In this document: positions 37,944 to 45,528 of the stretch, in pieces
Layout: the number at the start of each line of letters is the position of its first letter
Position numbering within the stretch: the first letter of the stretch is position 1
Source: Methyloversatilis sp. RAC08
GTDB taxonomy: Bacteria > Pseudomonadota > Gammaproteobacteria > Burkholderiales > Rhodocyclaceae
DNA: 64,000 bases
NCBI RefSeq assembly: GCF_001713355.1
Contig: NZ_CP016448.1
Coordinates: 682,001 to 746,000, forward strand
Reading direction: 5' to 3'
Notes under the pieces: generated by a model
Database searches by the model: none
Told to the model about the DNA's origin: nothing
Seen by the model: only the letters and a program-made list of their open reading frames with translations
Program-made: the position numbers and the translations under genes

Positions 37944-39371
37944 TCAATGGTGATCGTGCGCGCCGCCTGCCGGTTTGCGCACCTGCACTTCGATCTCTTG
38001 CTCCGGCTGCTGCTGCCGTGGCATCGATGACTCACCGTGGTTGTGGCCTTCGGCAGGTCTGGTCGAGGGCACTGCCGCGCCATCGACCTCATGCGCAACG
38101 CTGCCGGGGGGATGCACGTACCAGCCCGGATCGCCGTAATCGCCCGCCTTCTGGTCGCGGCGCACCTTGAACACCGAAAACATGCCGCCCATCTCCACCG
38201 ATCCGAAAGGGCCGTCGCCGGTCATCATCGGCGCCGTGTTCTCCGGCAGCGGCATCTTCATGTCGGCCATGTCCGCCATGCCACGCTCGCCCATGGCCAT
38301 GTAGCCGGGTACCAGCTTGGATATGCGGTCCGCCAGCCCCTCATGATCGACACCGATCAGGTTCGGGATGTCGTGGCCCATGGCATTCATCGTGTGATGA
38401 CTTTTGTGGCAGTGGAACGCCCAGTCGCCCTCCTCGTCGGCGATGAATTCGATCTGCCGCATCTGCCCGACCGCCACATCGGTGGTCACCTCCGGCCAAC
38501 GGGCCGACTTCGGCACCGGGCCGCCATCGGTGCCGGTGACTTCGAATTCGTGGCCATGGATGTGGATCGGGTGATTGGTCATCGTCAGGTTGCCGATGCG
38601 GATGCGCACGCGGTCGTTCTTCCGCGCCACCAGCGGCGCGATGCCCGGGAAGATGCGGCTGTTCCAAGACCACAGGTTGAAATCCAGCATGGTCATGGTT
38701 TTCGGCGTGTAGCTGCCGGGATCGACATCGTAGGCATTGAGCAGGAACACGTAGTCGCGATCGACCGTGGCGATGTGCGGATGCCGCCCTTTGGGATGCG
38801 TCACCCAGAAACCCATCATGCCCATCGCCATCTGCGTCATTTCGTCGGCGTGCGGGTGGTACATGAAGGTGCCGGGGCGGCGCGCGGTGAATTCATACAC
38901 GAAGGTCTTGCCGGGCGGAATCGCCGGCTGGGTCAGGCCGCTGACGCCATCCATGCCATTTGGCAGGCGCTGGCCATGCCAATGCACGCTGGTGCGCTCG
39001 GGCAGGCGGTTGGTGACGTAGATGCGCACCCTGTCGCCCTCCACCACTTCTATCGTCGGGCCCGGCGACTGACCGTTGTAGCCCCACAGATGGGCTTTGA
39101 AACCGGGTGCCATTTCGCGCACCACCGGCTCGGCCACCAGGTGGAATTCCTTGACGCCGGCGTTCATGCGCCAGGGCAGCGTCCAGCCATTGAGCGTGAC
39201 GACCGGGTTGTAAGGGCGCCCCGTGGAAGGCATCAACGGGCCGCGCGTATCGGCCGAAGTTTCGATCACCGGTTCCGGCACGGCCGCCAGCGCCACACGG
39301 CTGACCGAGGCGGCCGCCACCGCGGCGCCCGCGATACCTGCGTTGATGAAGAAATCTCTGCGGGAAGTCAT
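37944..39371 (-). CDS. Multicopper oxidase, Tat-exported
   Basis: A 475-residue multicopper oxidase. Twin-arginine signal SRRDFF (Arg4-Arg5), then copper ligands in the usual order: HWHG (130-133), HPH (172-174), HPIHIHG (267-273) and HCH (320-322) with type-1 Cys321. It is a two-domain-length arrangement rather than the longer three-domain CueO. The C-terminal 120 residues are Met- and His-rich (MADMADMKMP, MMTGDGP, HNHGES, GGAHDHH), likely binding extra copper. It presumably oxidises Cu(I) to Cu(II) in the periplasm, and groups with the copper genes on both sides. Confidence 0.93.
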   Translation of the reverse strand: MTSRRDFFINAGIAGAAVAAASVSRVALAAVPEPVIETSADTRGPLMPSTGRPYNPVVTLNGWTLPWRMNAGVKEFHLVAEPVVREMAPGFKAHLWGYNGQSPGPTIEVVEGDRVRIYVTNRLPERTSVHWHGQRLPNGMDGVSGLTQPAIPPGKTFVYEFTARRPGTFMYHPHADEMTQMAMGMMGFWVTHPKGRHPHIATVDRDYVFLLNAYDVDPGSYTPKTMTMLDFNLWSWNSRIFPGIAPLVARKNDRVRIRIGNLTMTNHPIHIHGHEFEVTGTDGGPVPKSARWPEVTTDVAVGQMRQIEFIADEEGDWAFHCHKSHHTMNAMGHDIPNLIGVDHEGLADRISKLVPGYMAMGERGMADMADMKMPLPENTAPMMTGDGPFGSVEMGGMFSVFKVRRDQKAGDYGDPGWYVHPPGSVAHEVDGAAVPSTRPAEGHNHGESSMPRQQQPEQEIEVQVRKPAGGAHDHH

Positions 39372-39436
39372 GTCATGTCCTTCGAATTCGATGCAGCGGA
39401 AAGCGGCTCGGTGAAACGGACCCTGTGTGAGCTGTC

Positions 39437-39536
39437 CTGTGGGAGCTGTCCTTTGGAAGCGGCGGCCTCGCCGCGATCGGCGCGTTGATCAACGATCATC
39501 GCAGCATCCATCGCGGCGAGGCCGCCGCTCCCACAG
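39437..39536. repeat. Inverted pair of REP-like intergenic repeats (BIME-like)
   Basis: AGCGGCGGCCTCGCCGCGAT (39458-39477) and its exact reverse complement (39510-39529) face each other, each with a CTGTGGGAG/CTCCCACAG flank. In the left copy 12 extra bases separate the flank from the arm. The unit resembles REP-type elements mobilised by RAYT proteins. It lies between the multicopper oxidase and efflux genes. Confidence 0.8.
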
Positions 39537-39555
39537 GCCGCCGCTGCCCCGGGGC

Positions 39556-40986
39556 TCAATGTCCGGCCCCAGCAGTGGTGGCGGCGATGGGTGATGCGGG
39601 CGCCGCAAGGTCGGGCTTGCCGATCAGCGCCATGTCGAGATCAGCCTGGGCGATCCAGAAGTCGCGCAGGGCGTCGATGTAGCCATTGACGCTGGCCACC
39701 TGCGAACGGGCATCGGCCAGCAGTTCGAATACGCCGATCAGCATGCCGTTGTAGCGCAGCAGGTTTTCGTCGGATATGCGCTTCCTGAGCGGCACCACTT
39801 CGTCGCGATAGTGGCGCGCGATGTCGAAGGCGGAGCGATAGCCGCCATAGGCTTCGCGCACCTCGGAGCGCGCGTTGATGGCCGCGTCGGCGACCCGCTC
39901 GACCGATTGCATGTAGATATGCTCGGCGCGTGCCACGCGGGACGTGCCCCAGTCGAACAGCGGCAACTCGAAGCTGATTTCATAGCCCTTCTTGTAGGAC
40001 TCGCCGCGCCGGCCTTCGAGCACCCGCGCCGGTCCGATCTCGAGCACGTCGATGAAGCGCGTGGTTTTCGTCAGTCCGAGGTTGCGCGCAGTTGCTTCGG
40101 CGTCGAGTTTCGCAATCTGCAGGTCAATGCGCGATGCCATCGCCTCACGTTCGATGTCCGGCGCATCAAGCGCTGCGGCGGGCAGATCGGGCAGCCGTTC
40201 AGGCAGCTTGAACGCGGTCTGCTCACCCCACAGCCCGAGCAGCCGGGTCAGACGTTCGCGCGCTGCCTGATGCACCTGCTGCGCGCGGGCGAGATTCAGC
40301 GCCGCATCGGCATAGAAACCCTGCTCGCGCGCCCGCGCCAGTGCGCTGAAATTGCCGGCGGCCTGCATGCGGCGTGCCAGTTCGGCACCGGCTTCGGCCG
40401 CGTCCATGACCTGTTGCATGTAGCGCAGCGTTTCGCCGGCGGCGACCGCCTGTGTCCAGGCGCGCCGCACATCGGCCGCCAGCCGCAGCACCTGCAGCGA
40501 CACCGCACGCTGGGTCTGTGCGAACTGCCGCCTGTTGACCTCGATCGCCTGCGGCAGCGTGAGCAGTGAAAACAGGTTGAAGGTGATGGCCTGTTCGATC
40601 TTGTAGTCGCGCACGCCGTTTTCCTTCCTGCTGGCGTGGAACATCGAGAAGTGCGGGTTCGGCAGGTTGCCGGCACGCACCAGATCGGCTTCGCTGATGC
40701 CCAGATCGTGGAAGCCCGCCTGCAGGCCACGATTGTTCAGCAACGCAAGCTGCACCGCGTCGTCGGCCGTCAGCGGCTGGCTGAGCAAGCCGGCCACACG
40801 TTCGGCAACTTCGGCGCGCTCCGCATCGCTGCGCGTCCACTTCACATCCTTGCCGAGCCGCTCGCGCGCAGTCTGCTCGACCGCGCCGAAGCCGCCGTCG
40901 GGACTGAAGCCGGCGCATCCGGCCAGCAGCGTCAGCACAGCCGCAAGAGGCATAAGACGCCAGCGCGATGGATCAATGATGCGCAT
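39556..40986 (-). CDS. TolC/CusC-like outer-membrane efflux lipoprotein
   Basis: A 476-residue outer-membrane efflux protein. The lipoprotein signal ends LLAGC (acylated Cys near residue 23 of the chosen start). The body has the long-helix pattern of TolC-family proteins (LTADDAVQLALLNNRGLQAGFHDLGISEADLVRAGNLPNPHFS...) repeated twice, ending DFWIAQADLDMAL. It would form the exit duct for an RND or related efflux system. No RND pump or adaptor gene is adjacent, so the partner lies elsewhere. ATG 40986 gives the lipobox at the correct distance. The copper neighbourhood suggests copper efflux. Confidence 0.88.
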   Translation of the reverse strand: MRIIDPSRWRLMPLAAVLTLLAGCAGFSPDGGFGAVEQTARERLGKDVKWTRSDAERAEVAERVAGLLSQPLTADDAVQLALLNNRGLQAGFHDLGISEADLVRAGNLPNPHFSMFHASRKENGVRDYKIEQAITFNLFSLLTLPQAIEVNRRQFAQTQRAVSLQVLRLAADVRRAWTQAVAAGETLRYMQQVMDAAEAGAELARRMQAAGNFSALARAREQGFYADAALNLARAQQVHQAARERLTRLLGLWGEQTAFKLPERLPDLPAAALDAPDIEREAMASRIDLQIAKLDAEATARNLGLTKTTRFIDVLEIGPARVLEGRRGESYKKGYEISFELPLFDWGTSRVARAEHIYMQSVERVADAAINARSEVREAYGGYRSAFDIARHYRDEVVPLRKRISDENLLRYNGMLIGVFELLADARSQVASVNGYIDALRDFWIAQADLDMALIGKPDLAAPASPIAATTAGAGH

Positions 40987-41359
40987 GACCGTCCTCCTTC
41001 TTCGTCGGGCGGGCAGGCGGCGGTTGCGTGGCGCCGTCGGCCGCCGACATGCAGTGATCGTGCGCTGGCGCACCTTCGGCAGGCGCTGGATGACCCGCAT
41101 GCGGGTCATCGACCGGCGGGCCCATCGGCTGATCGGCATTTGCCGCATGTGCATGTGCGCCGACCTGTCGGCCGACCCGGTCGTTGGCGTCACGCCATGA
41201 ACCAACGGGCTCTGCCGCATGACTGCGATAGCCGTCCATCATCGAGCGATAGCCGACGGGCGGCACAGGGGCGGCCGGATCGGCCGCATCGGACGGCCAC
41301 GCGGCCGTCGGGGCAAGCGCTGCGCAGACGAGCAGCGCCGCAGGAAAGGAATGAAGCAT
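40973..41359 (-). CDS. Exported His-rich small protein of the copper cluster
   Basis: A 128-residue protein with a Sec signal peptide (MLHSFPAALLVCAALAPTAAW, cleavage near residue 20-22). The mature part is low in hydrophobics and rich in His, Ala and Pro (GAHAHAANADQP, DDPHAGHPAP, PAHDHCM, GHAHH), consistent with periplasmic metal binding. Met and one Cys add soft-metal ligands. No known family recognised. It overlaps the efflux lipoprotein gene by 14 nt, so the two are translated together. Copper or silver sequestration is inferred. Confidence 0.75.
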   Translation of the reverse strand: MLHSFPAALLVCAALAPTAAWPSDAADPAAPVPPVGYRSMMDGYRSHAAEPVGSWRDANDRVGRQVGAHAHAANADQPMGPPVDDPHAGHPAPAEGAPAHDHCMSAADGATQPPPARPTKKEDGHAHH

Positions 41360-41418
41360 ATTGGCCTCGCGCAGGACGTGAATCGATGCCCGCACGGGAT
41401 GCGGGCTTCAGCGTTTCG

Positions 41419-41796
41419 TCAGGCGGAGGCGGATCTGGGTGGGTGTTCCGCGCTTTCGGCGATGAAGGACGGCGGGCCGCCGAGATCAGCCAGCGGTCGC
41501 TCGTGGAACGCGATGTCGGCAAACAGGGGAAGCGCAGCCGGAGTCAGCGCACCGGCGATGCAGCAGGCGGCGCAACTGGAACAGGGCTGGGGAGACAACG
41601 ATGCGCCCTCATCAGGCGCAGCCGATTCTGCACAGTGCGCCGGCAGTTCGTGTGCATCGGTCGCAACGTCGTGCGCGGTCGCCACCGCATGCTGCTGCAC
41701 CGGCACACAGCACATCATCGCCGCAGCGACGCCGCCTTGCAGCGGCAGCGCGATCACGAGCAGAGCGGTCAGCAGGAATCTGTTGAAACGGGACAT
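41419..41796 (-). CDS. Exported Cys-rich small protein of the copper cluster
   Basis: A 125-residue protein that begins with a hydrophobic signal/anchor segment (RFNRFLLTALLVIALPLQGG). It then has Met/Cys pairs (AMMCCVPVQQH), His (HELPAHCAE) and a cluster PCSSCAACC, followed by a second hydrophobic-to-neutral region. The pattern recalls DUF2946-type proteins often found beside copper-transport genes, but the match is not firm. It begins the leftward copper transcript ahead of the His-rich protein (59 nt apart). Function unknown; metal binding or sensing is inferred. Confidence 0.65.
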   Translation of the reverse strand: MSRFNRFLLTALLVIALPLQGGVAAAMMCCVPVQQHAVATAHDVATDAHELPAHCAESAAPDEGASLSPQPCSSCAACCIAGALTPAALPLFADIAFHERPLADLGGPPSFIAESAEHPPRSASA

Positions 41797-41950
41797 CACC
41801 TGCACACGATAGCAGCCGCAGCGAAGCTTGTGGCACCTGAGCCGGCGTTGATTGATCGAACGCACCCTGCCAACCGCGCAGCGGGCGCTAAGCAACCGTG
41901 TCGGCAGCGCAGTTTTCAGCGATGCGGGACAAGGCAGGGCTGCGAAAATC

Positions 41951-43744
41951 TCAACGTGTCAGACGCACGACCGGATCGGCGTACTTGCCTTCGATGCTGA
42001 CCGGCGCGCGTACCGTGGTGGCACTTCCGCGGAGGCTGACGTCCAGACGACCGTTGATGAGGCCGTCGGCCAGCCGGATATCCCCCTGGGCACCGACCAG
42101 TCCGGACGACATCGTCGCACCGGTCAGGCTGAGGCCGGAGGCATCCGCCACGACGTCGCCTTCGAGATCATCGAATCGCGTGCTGCCGCCGCGCACGCCA
42201 TCCGCACGCGGAATGCGCACGGCCTGCACCAGATCGACGCGCTCGATCTGCCCGCGCTGTACACCCAGTTTGCCCGACGCACGCAGCGTGCGCCGCAGGC
42301 CTTCCAGCGTCTCGCCCTCGCCGCGGACGGCGATCGCCGCAGACAGGTCGCCGGTCAGCAGCAGCGTGGGCGCAAACACCTTGAGCAAATCCGCAACCGC
42401 CAGACGCGACGTCGTCATTTCGCCCTCGACGCTGGCCGGGCTGGCGAGCCCGATGGACAGGCTGCCCACCGCATACCCGCCATAAAGCTTGACGTCCACC
42501 TTGTCGAATTGCAGGCGCTGGCTGTTCAGCGTTCCCGTCGCTTCAAGAACGTCGAGCAGCAGCGACGGCTGACCGGGCGTACGCCAGCCCAGCGCCGTGA
42601 GTGCGACATTCCACACACCGGATTCGATGCTGCCCTGCAGCTTCAGTCCGCCATCCGTGCTGGCCAGCGACAGCCGGGTGAGCGCGCCGTCCTCGTTGAT
42701 GTCCAGCGTGCCATTCAGGTTGCCGATCGATCCGTCGAGCAGCAGCAGGCTGGAATCGATGACGCTGATGCGCTCGACCTTGAGCCAGCGCGATGCCCAG
42801 TTGATGTCCTGCCGCTTCGACAACTCGGGCAGAAAGGCGATGTTCAACCCTGCGCGCTCGATGCGCACTTCGCGCATGACCGTACGTTCCGACAGCAGCG
42901 TCAAGACGCGGGGGATGAGTTTGACGGTGGCGACGTCCAGCTGTCCGCCGTCACCGACGCGCAGGCCCTCGAGTGCAATGGACGGCTCGGGAAAGATGCT
43001 GGGCGATACCGATGCGATGCGCACTGGCTGACCGAGCAACTCGCTCGCCAGTTGTTCCATGTGCGGCAGATGCCTGCTGTATGGATAGAAGAAGAACAGA
43101 CCGACCAGCAGCACGACCAGCAGCAGGCTTCCGACCGCAAGCCGCCTGGCGAGCGAGCTCGGCGGGCCCTTGCGGTCGGCCCCGCTGACGCGTCCCGCAA
43201 ACAGGTCGAACAGCCGCCTCAGCGGCCCGGATGTGCGGTCTTCGACGCCGGCGTCCGTTGAGCTGGTCATCATCGCGCGTCTTATCGCACCGCGGACGTC
43301 ATCGCTGTCAGCCGGCGGCGGCGGCGCGACCGCGACAGCCGCTGCCGGAGCGGTCAGTTCCGGGATGGCCATCGCGAATTCGTCCAGCACCGGCGATTCC
43401 TTCGCGGACGATCGGTCGTGTGCCCGCCGGATGTCATCGGCAACAGGTGTGATCGGCTGACTGACCAGATCTTCGATATCGACCATGATGGAAGACAGTT
43501 CCGAGCGGTCGGCGTCTTCTTCGACGCTGGCGCTATCCACCCGGCGCACCAGTCCCCGGTGTTCAAGCTCGCCGACGAGGCCTTCAACGATCAGCGGATC
43601 ACCGAACTGCTGCGCCAGATTGCCGACAGGCGTGCGCCCGTCGATCATGATGAGCACCGAACGCAGGTTGCGTTGAACGATGGTGCGTTTCGAAACCGCA
43701 TCCTCGCCCGCTTCAGTCTTGATGAATACCGCGTTTTCGTTCAT
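41951..43744 (-). CDS. Winged-helix-like domain fused to membrane-anchored AsmA-like domain
   Basis: A 597-residue protein of mixed architecture. Residues about 5-68 (KTEAGEDAVSKRTIV..LIMIDGRTPVGNLAQQFG..LEHRGLVRRV) look like a small winged-helix domain found in some betaproteobacterial regulators. A disordered acidic-to-Pro linker follows (about 70-190), then one TM segment (LAVGSLLLVVLLVGLFFFY, about 205-223) and a C-terminal AsmA/DUF748-like region of repeated beta segments (GSIGNLNGTLDINEDGAL, VRIERAGLNIAFLP). AsmA-like proteins act at the envelope. A cytoplasmic helix-turn-helix domain on such an anchor is unusual, and I do not recognise a named family for the whole. Confidence 0.75.
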   Translation of the reverse strand: MNENAVFIKTEAGEDAVSKRTIVQRNLRSVLIMIDGRTPVGNLAQQFGDPLIVEGLVGELEHRGLVRRVDSASVEEDADRSELSSIMVDIEDLVSQPITPVADDIRRAHDRSSAKESPVLDEFAMAIPELTAPAAAVAVAPPPPADSDDVRGAIRRAMMTSSTDAGVEDRTSGPLRRLFDLFAGRVSGADRKGPPSSLARRLAVGSLLLVVLLVGLFFFYPYSRHLPHMEQLASELLGQPVRIASVSPSIFPEPSIALEGLRVGDGGQLDVATVKLIPRVLTLLSERTVMREVRIERAGLNIAFLPELSKRQDINWASRWLKVERISVIDSSLLLLDGSIGNLNGTLDINEDGALTRLSLASTDGGLKLQGSIESGVWNVALTALGWRTPGQPSLLLDVLEATGTLNSQRLQFDKVDVKLYGGYAVGSLSIGLASPASVEGEMTTSRLAVADLLKVFAPTLLLTGDLSAAIAVRGEGETLEGLRRTLRASGKLGVQRGQIERVDLVQAVRIPRADGVRGGSTRFDDLEGDVVADASGLSLTGATMSSGLVGAQGDIRLADGLINGRLDVSLRGSATTVRAPVSIEGKYADPVVRLTR

Positions 43745-43898
43745 TGATCTGCGCTGGCAGGCTGGCCTCGTGCCTTGGGGCGAGCGGTAAGTCGGAACTT
43801 CGGCGAAGGTTGTTGTGACCTTCAGGTGACGCGATCATAAATCGATAGCGCACTGAAGTGGCGGCCAGTCAGCGCAAAGAAAGTCACGTATCAATCGC

Positions 43899-43927
43899 TT
43901 GACGTGCGCAGGATCACCACCTATAAT
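43899..43927 (+). promoter_or_regulatory. Promoter of tRNA-Asn
   Basis: TTGACG (43899-43904), 17-nt spacer, TATAAT (43922-43927): a near-consensus sigma-70 promoter 15 nt upstream of the mature tRNA 5-prime end. Confidence 0.9.
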
Positions 43928-43941
43928 CGCGCCCTCTTTGT

Positions 43942-44017
43942 TCCCCGATAGCTCAGTCGGTAGAGCGCCGGACTGTTAATCCGTAGGTCCCTGGTTCGAG
44001 CCCAGGTCGGGGAGCCA
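43942..44017 (+). tRNA. tRNA-Asn (GTT anticodon)
   Basis: A 76-nt cloverleaf: acceptor arms TCCCCGA and TCGGGGA with discriminator G, D-arm AGCTCAGTCGGTAGAGC, anticodon loop CTGTTAA with GTT at 43975-43977, T-arm CCTGGTTCGAGCCCAGG and an encoded CCA (44015-44017). tRNA 3-prime ends are frequent integrase targets, and a truncated integrase lies 330 nt downstream. Confidence 0.98.
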
Positions 44018-44037
44018 GAACAAACAGCTGAAAACAG

Positions 44038-44057
44038 AGGCCTTCGCAAGAAGGCCT
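44038..44057 (+). terminator. Hairpin after tRNA-Asn
   Basis: AGGCCTT-CGCAAG-AAGGCCT: a 7-bp stem followed by TTGTCGTTT, 20 nt after the tRNA. Probable terminator of the tRNA transcript. Confidence 0.75.
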
Positions 44058-44346
44058 TTGTCGTTTACGGCTTCAGGCCCGCTTTGGTAGCGATATTGGT
44101 AGCGCAGCGGCTAGCGATCGTCTCCCGCAGAAATCGCACCAACCAAGTTCCCAAAACGACCCGTGCGACAGGAATTCATCCGCCTGCCTCACGGAAGGTA
44201 TGACTGCTGTGGCTAGACCCCTCATCAACCACCCACGATGAGGAATCTGCCAGTGTCTGCACCACCCACCTTCGCTGCACCCTGCCTTCGAAAATTCCAA
44301 GGCATCCACCCTGCCTCGCGCTCCCAAAAGGCACCGGGAGGGCACC
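44058..44346. other. Gene-poor stretch between tRNA-Asn and integrase remnant
   Basis: No convincing gene. Two copies of TTGGTAGCG (44084-44092, 44096-44104) are 12 nt apart, possibly an arm-type recombinase site or noise. The rest shows nothing I can support. Confidence 0.4.
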
Positions 44347-44568
44347 GTGGCTAAGACAGCAAAACCTTTCAGGTACCGCGGTAAGTGGCGCGCGCAGCTC
44401 ACGCTGGAAAACGGCGTGCGGCTCACGCGCGATTTCCCGCTCGGCCAGCACGACGACGCCGTGCACTGGCTCGCCGAGCTACGTGCCAACGCCGACTCGG
44501 CGCACGAACCTCAACTGGGCGGCCCCACGCAGGCCACTCTGGCGCAAGCACTGAATTTATATGCCCAC
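44347..44568 (+). pseudogene. Truncated tyrosine recombinase (integrase), N-terminal part
   Basis: About 74 codons from a GTG start encode MAKTAKPFRYRGKWRAQLTL...HEPQLGGPTQATLAQALNLYAH, the N-terminal arm-binding and start of the core-binding domain of tRNA-targeting phage/ICE integrases. The frame then enters a short IS-like element at 44569 and stops. The catalytic C-terminal domain (Arg, His, Tyr residues) is absent everywhere downstream. With the adjacent tRNA-Asn this marks an old integration site whose element is lost. Confidence 0.75.
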
Positions 44569-44740
44569 TGTTGATTTCCACGTAAAACTGACCCGGCGGT
44601 TTCATCTAAATCTGACCCACCGGTTTATGCCTGCGTCGATCTCCCTGCCTAAAAATGCAGCGGGATAGTCAATCAAGGGTGGGTCAGATTTCGATGCAAT
44701 TTACCCCCACAAATGGGTCAATTCTGGATGGTCGTCAACA
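44569..44740. mobile_element. Solo-end remnant of an IS21-like element
   Basis: The 172-bp segment begins TGTTGATTTCC and ends GTCGTCAACA (terminal TGTTGA/TCAACA). Subterminal repeats are GTAAAACTGACCC, ATCTGACCCACC, GGTGGGTCAGAT and ATGGGTCAATT. The TGTTGAT ends and multiple TGACCC repeats resemble IS21-family ends. No transposase (istA/istB) coding sequence remains. No clear target-site duplication. It interrupts the integrase remnant exactly. Confidence 0.55.
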
Positions 44741-44777
44741 CTCCCTCGAATCGCTCGAGGCTTCAACCGTCCAGGCG

Positions 44778-45362
44778 TCACCCGGCATGACGACGAGTTC
44801 TGAAAGCGGCAACCTTCATCCGGTTTCCGCACACGGCCATGCTGCACCAGCGTCGTCGGTGCGACTTCGTGATGTCCTGGAACAGCAGCGTGCAGTTGTG
44901 ACCCTCGCACTGACGCACGAGGGTGGGATCGACATCCACTAGCAGCCGGGCGAGCGCTTCCGCCACCGGGAGCAGCAAGCCGGACGCATCGAGCGCTCCA
45001 GCTTGCCTTTCGATCCGGAAGTCCTTGGCGCTCGCATCCCACCGCAACTCCGCGGGCCGCTGGCCGCGCGCCAGCACCTGGTTCACGACGGCCGGGTCAG
45101 CCCACCGGCCGACTCGGCGAGCCTCCACCAGGGCCCGCGCGCTTGCACGCAGCTCGCGCGCAAGCGCCAGCAGACCCCGGGGTACCCGCTCCGGCTCTAC
45201 GGGCAAGGCCCCGACGATCCTGAGCCAATCCACCACGCTCTGGTCGCTTGAGAGCACCTCACGGTGCAGTGGCCCCAGCCCGTACTCCGTGTTGATGAAG
45301 TCCAGCGCCAGGTTATCGCCAACCAGACGCGGTGCCGTCTCTTCGATGTTGTGTTCGCTCAT
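44778..45362 (-). CDS. CGNR zinc-finger / ABATE-domain putative regulator
   Basis: A 194-residue protein of the CGNR family: an N-terminal helical (ABATE) domain (about 10-120) and a C-terminal zinc finger with ligands in RQCEGHNCTLLFQD and RRRWCSMAVCGNR. These are usually considered stress-related transcription factors. It is divergent from a secreted hydrolase gene, and the intergenic region holds an elaborate palindromic site, so it probably autoregulates and controls the hydrolase. The leftward gene is the only intact one between the integrase remnant and that promoter; it may have arrived with the lost element. Confidence 0.82.
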   Translation of the reverse strand: MSEHNIEETAPRLVGDNLALDFINTEYGLGPLHREVLSSDQSVVDWLRIVGALPVEPERVPRGLLALARELRASARALVEARRVGRWADPAVVNQVLARGQRPAELRWDASAKDFRIERQAGALDASGLLLPVAEALARLLVDVDPTLVRQCEGHNCTLLFQDITKSHRRRWCSMAVCGNRMKVAAFRTRRHAG

Positions 45363-45390
45363 GGCAGGTCTCAGCTTGGACTCAGGATGA

Positions 45391-45466
45391 TTGTAACTTG
45401 CAAATAAACATTTGACAGGTTACAACATAGGTTGTAACCTTTATTTGCCTTTTTCAAGGTTACAAC
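45391..45466. promoter_or_regulatory. Multi-site operator over a divergent promoter
   Basis: AGGTTACAAC-ATAG-GTTGTAACCT (45417-45440) is a perfect 10-bp palindrome. A third copy AGGTTACAAC is at 45457-45466 and a partial TTGTAACTT at 45391. The palindrome overlaps a TTGACA -35 (45412-45417) and TAACCT -10 (45435-45440) with 17-nt spacing for the hydrolase gene, a layout for repression. Confidence 0.75.
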
Positions 45467-45528
45467 GTAAGTACAAAGGGTCGTGCCTTTTGACCCCGCC
45501 CTTCTTCCCCACTCTGAGGATCATTGCC

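Noticed and set aside
44018-44346. A second tRNA or att site next to tRNA-Asn
   Set aside because: No second copy of the tRNA 3-prime end or paired attachment site found by eye within the window.
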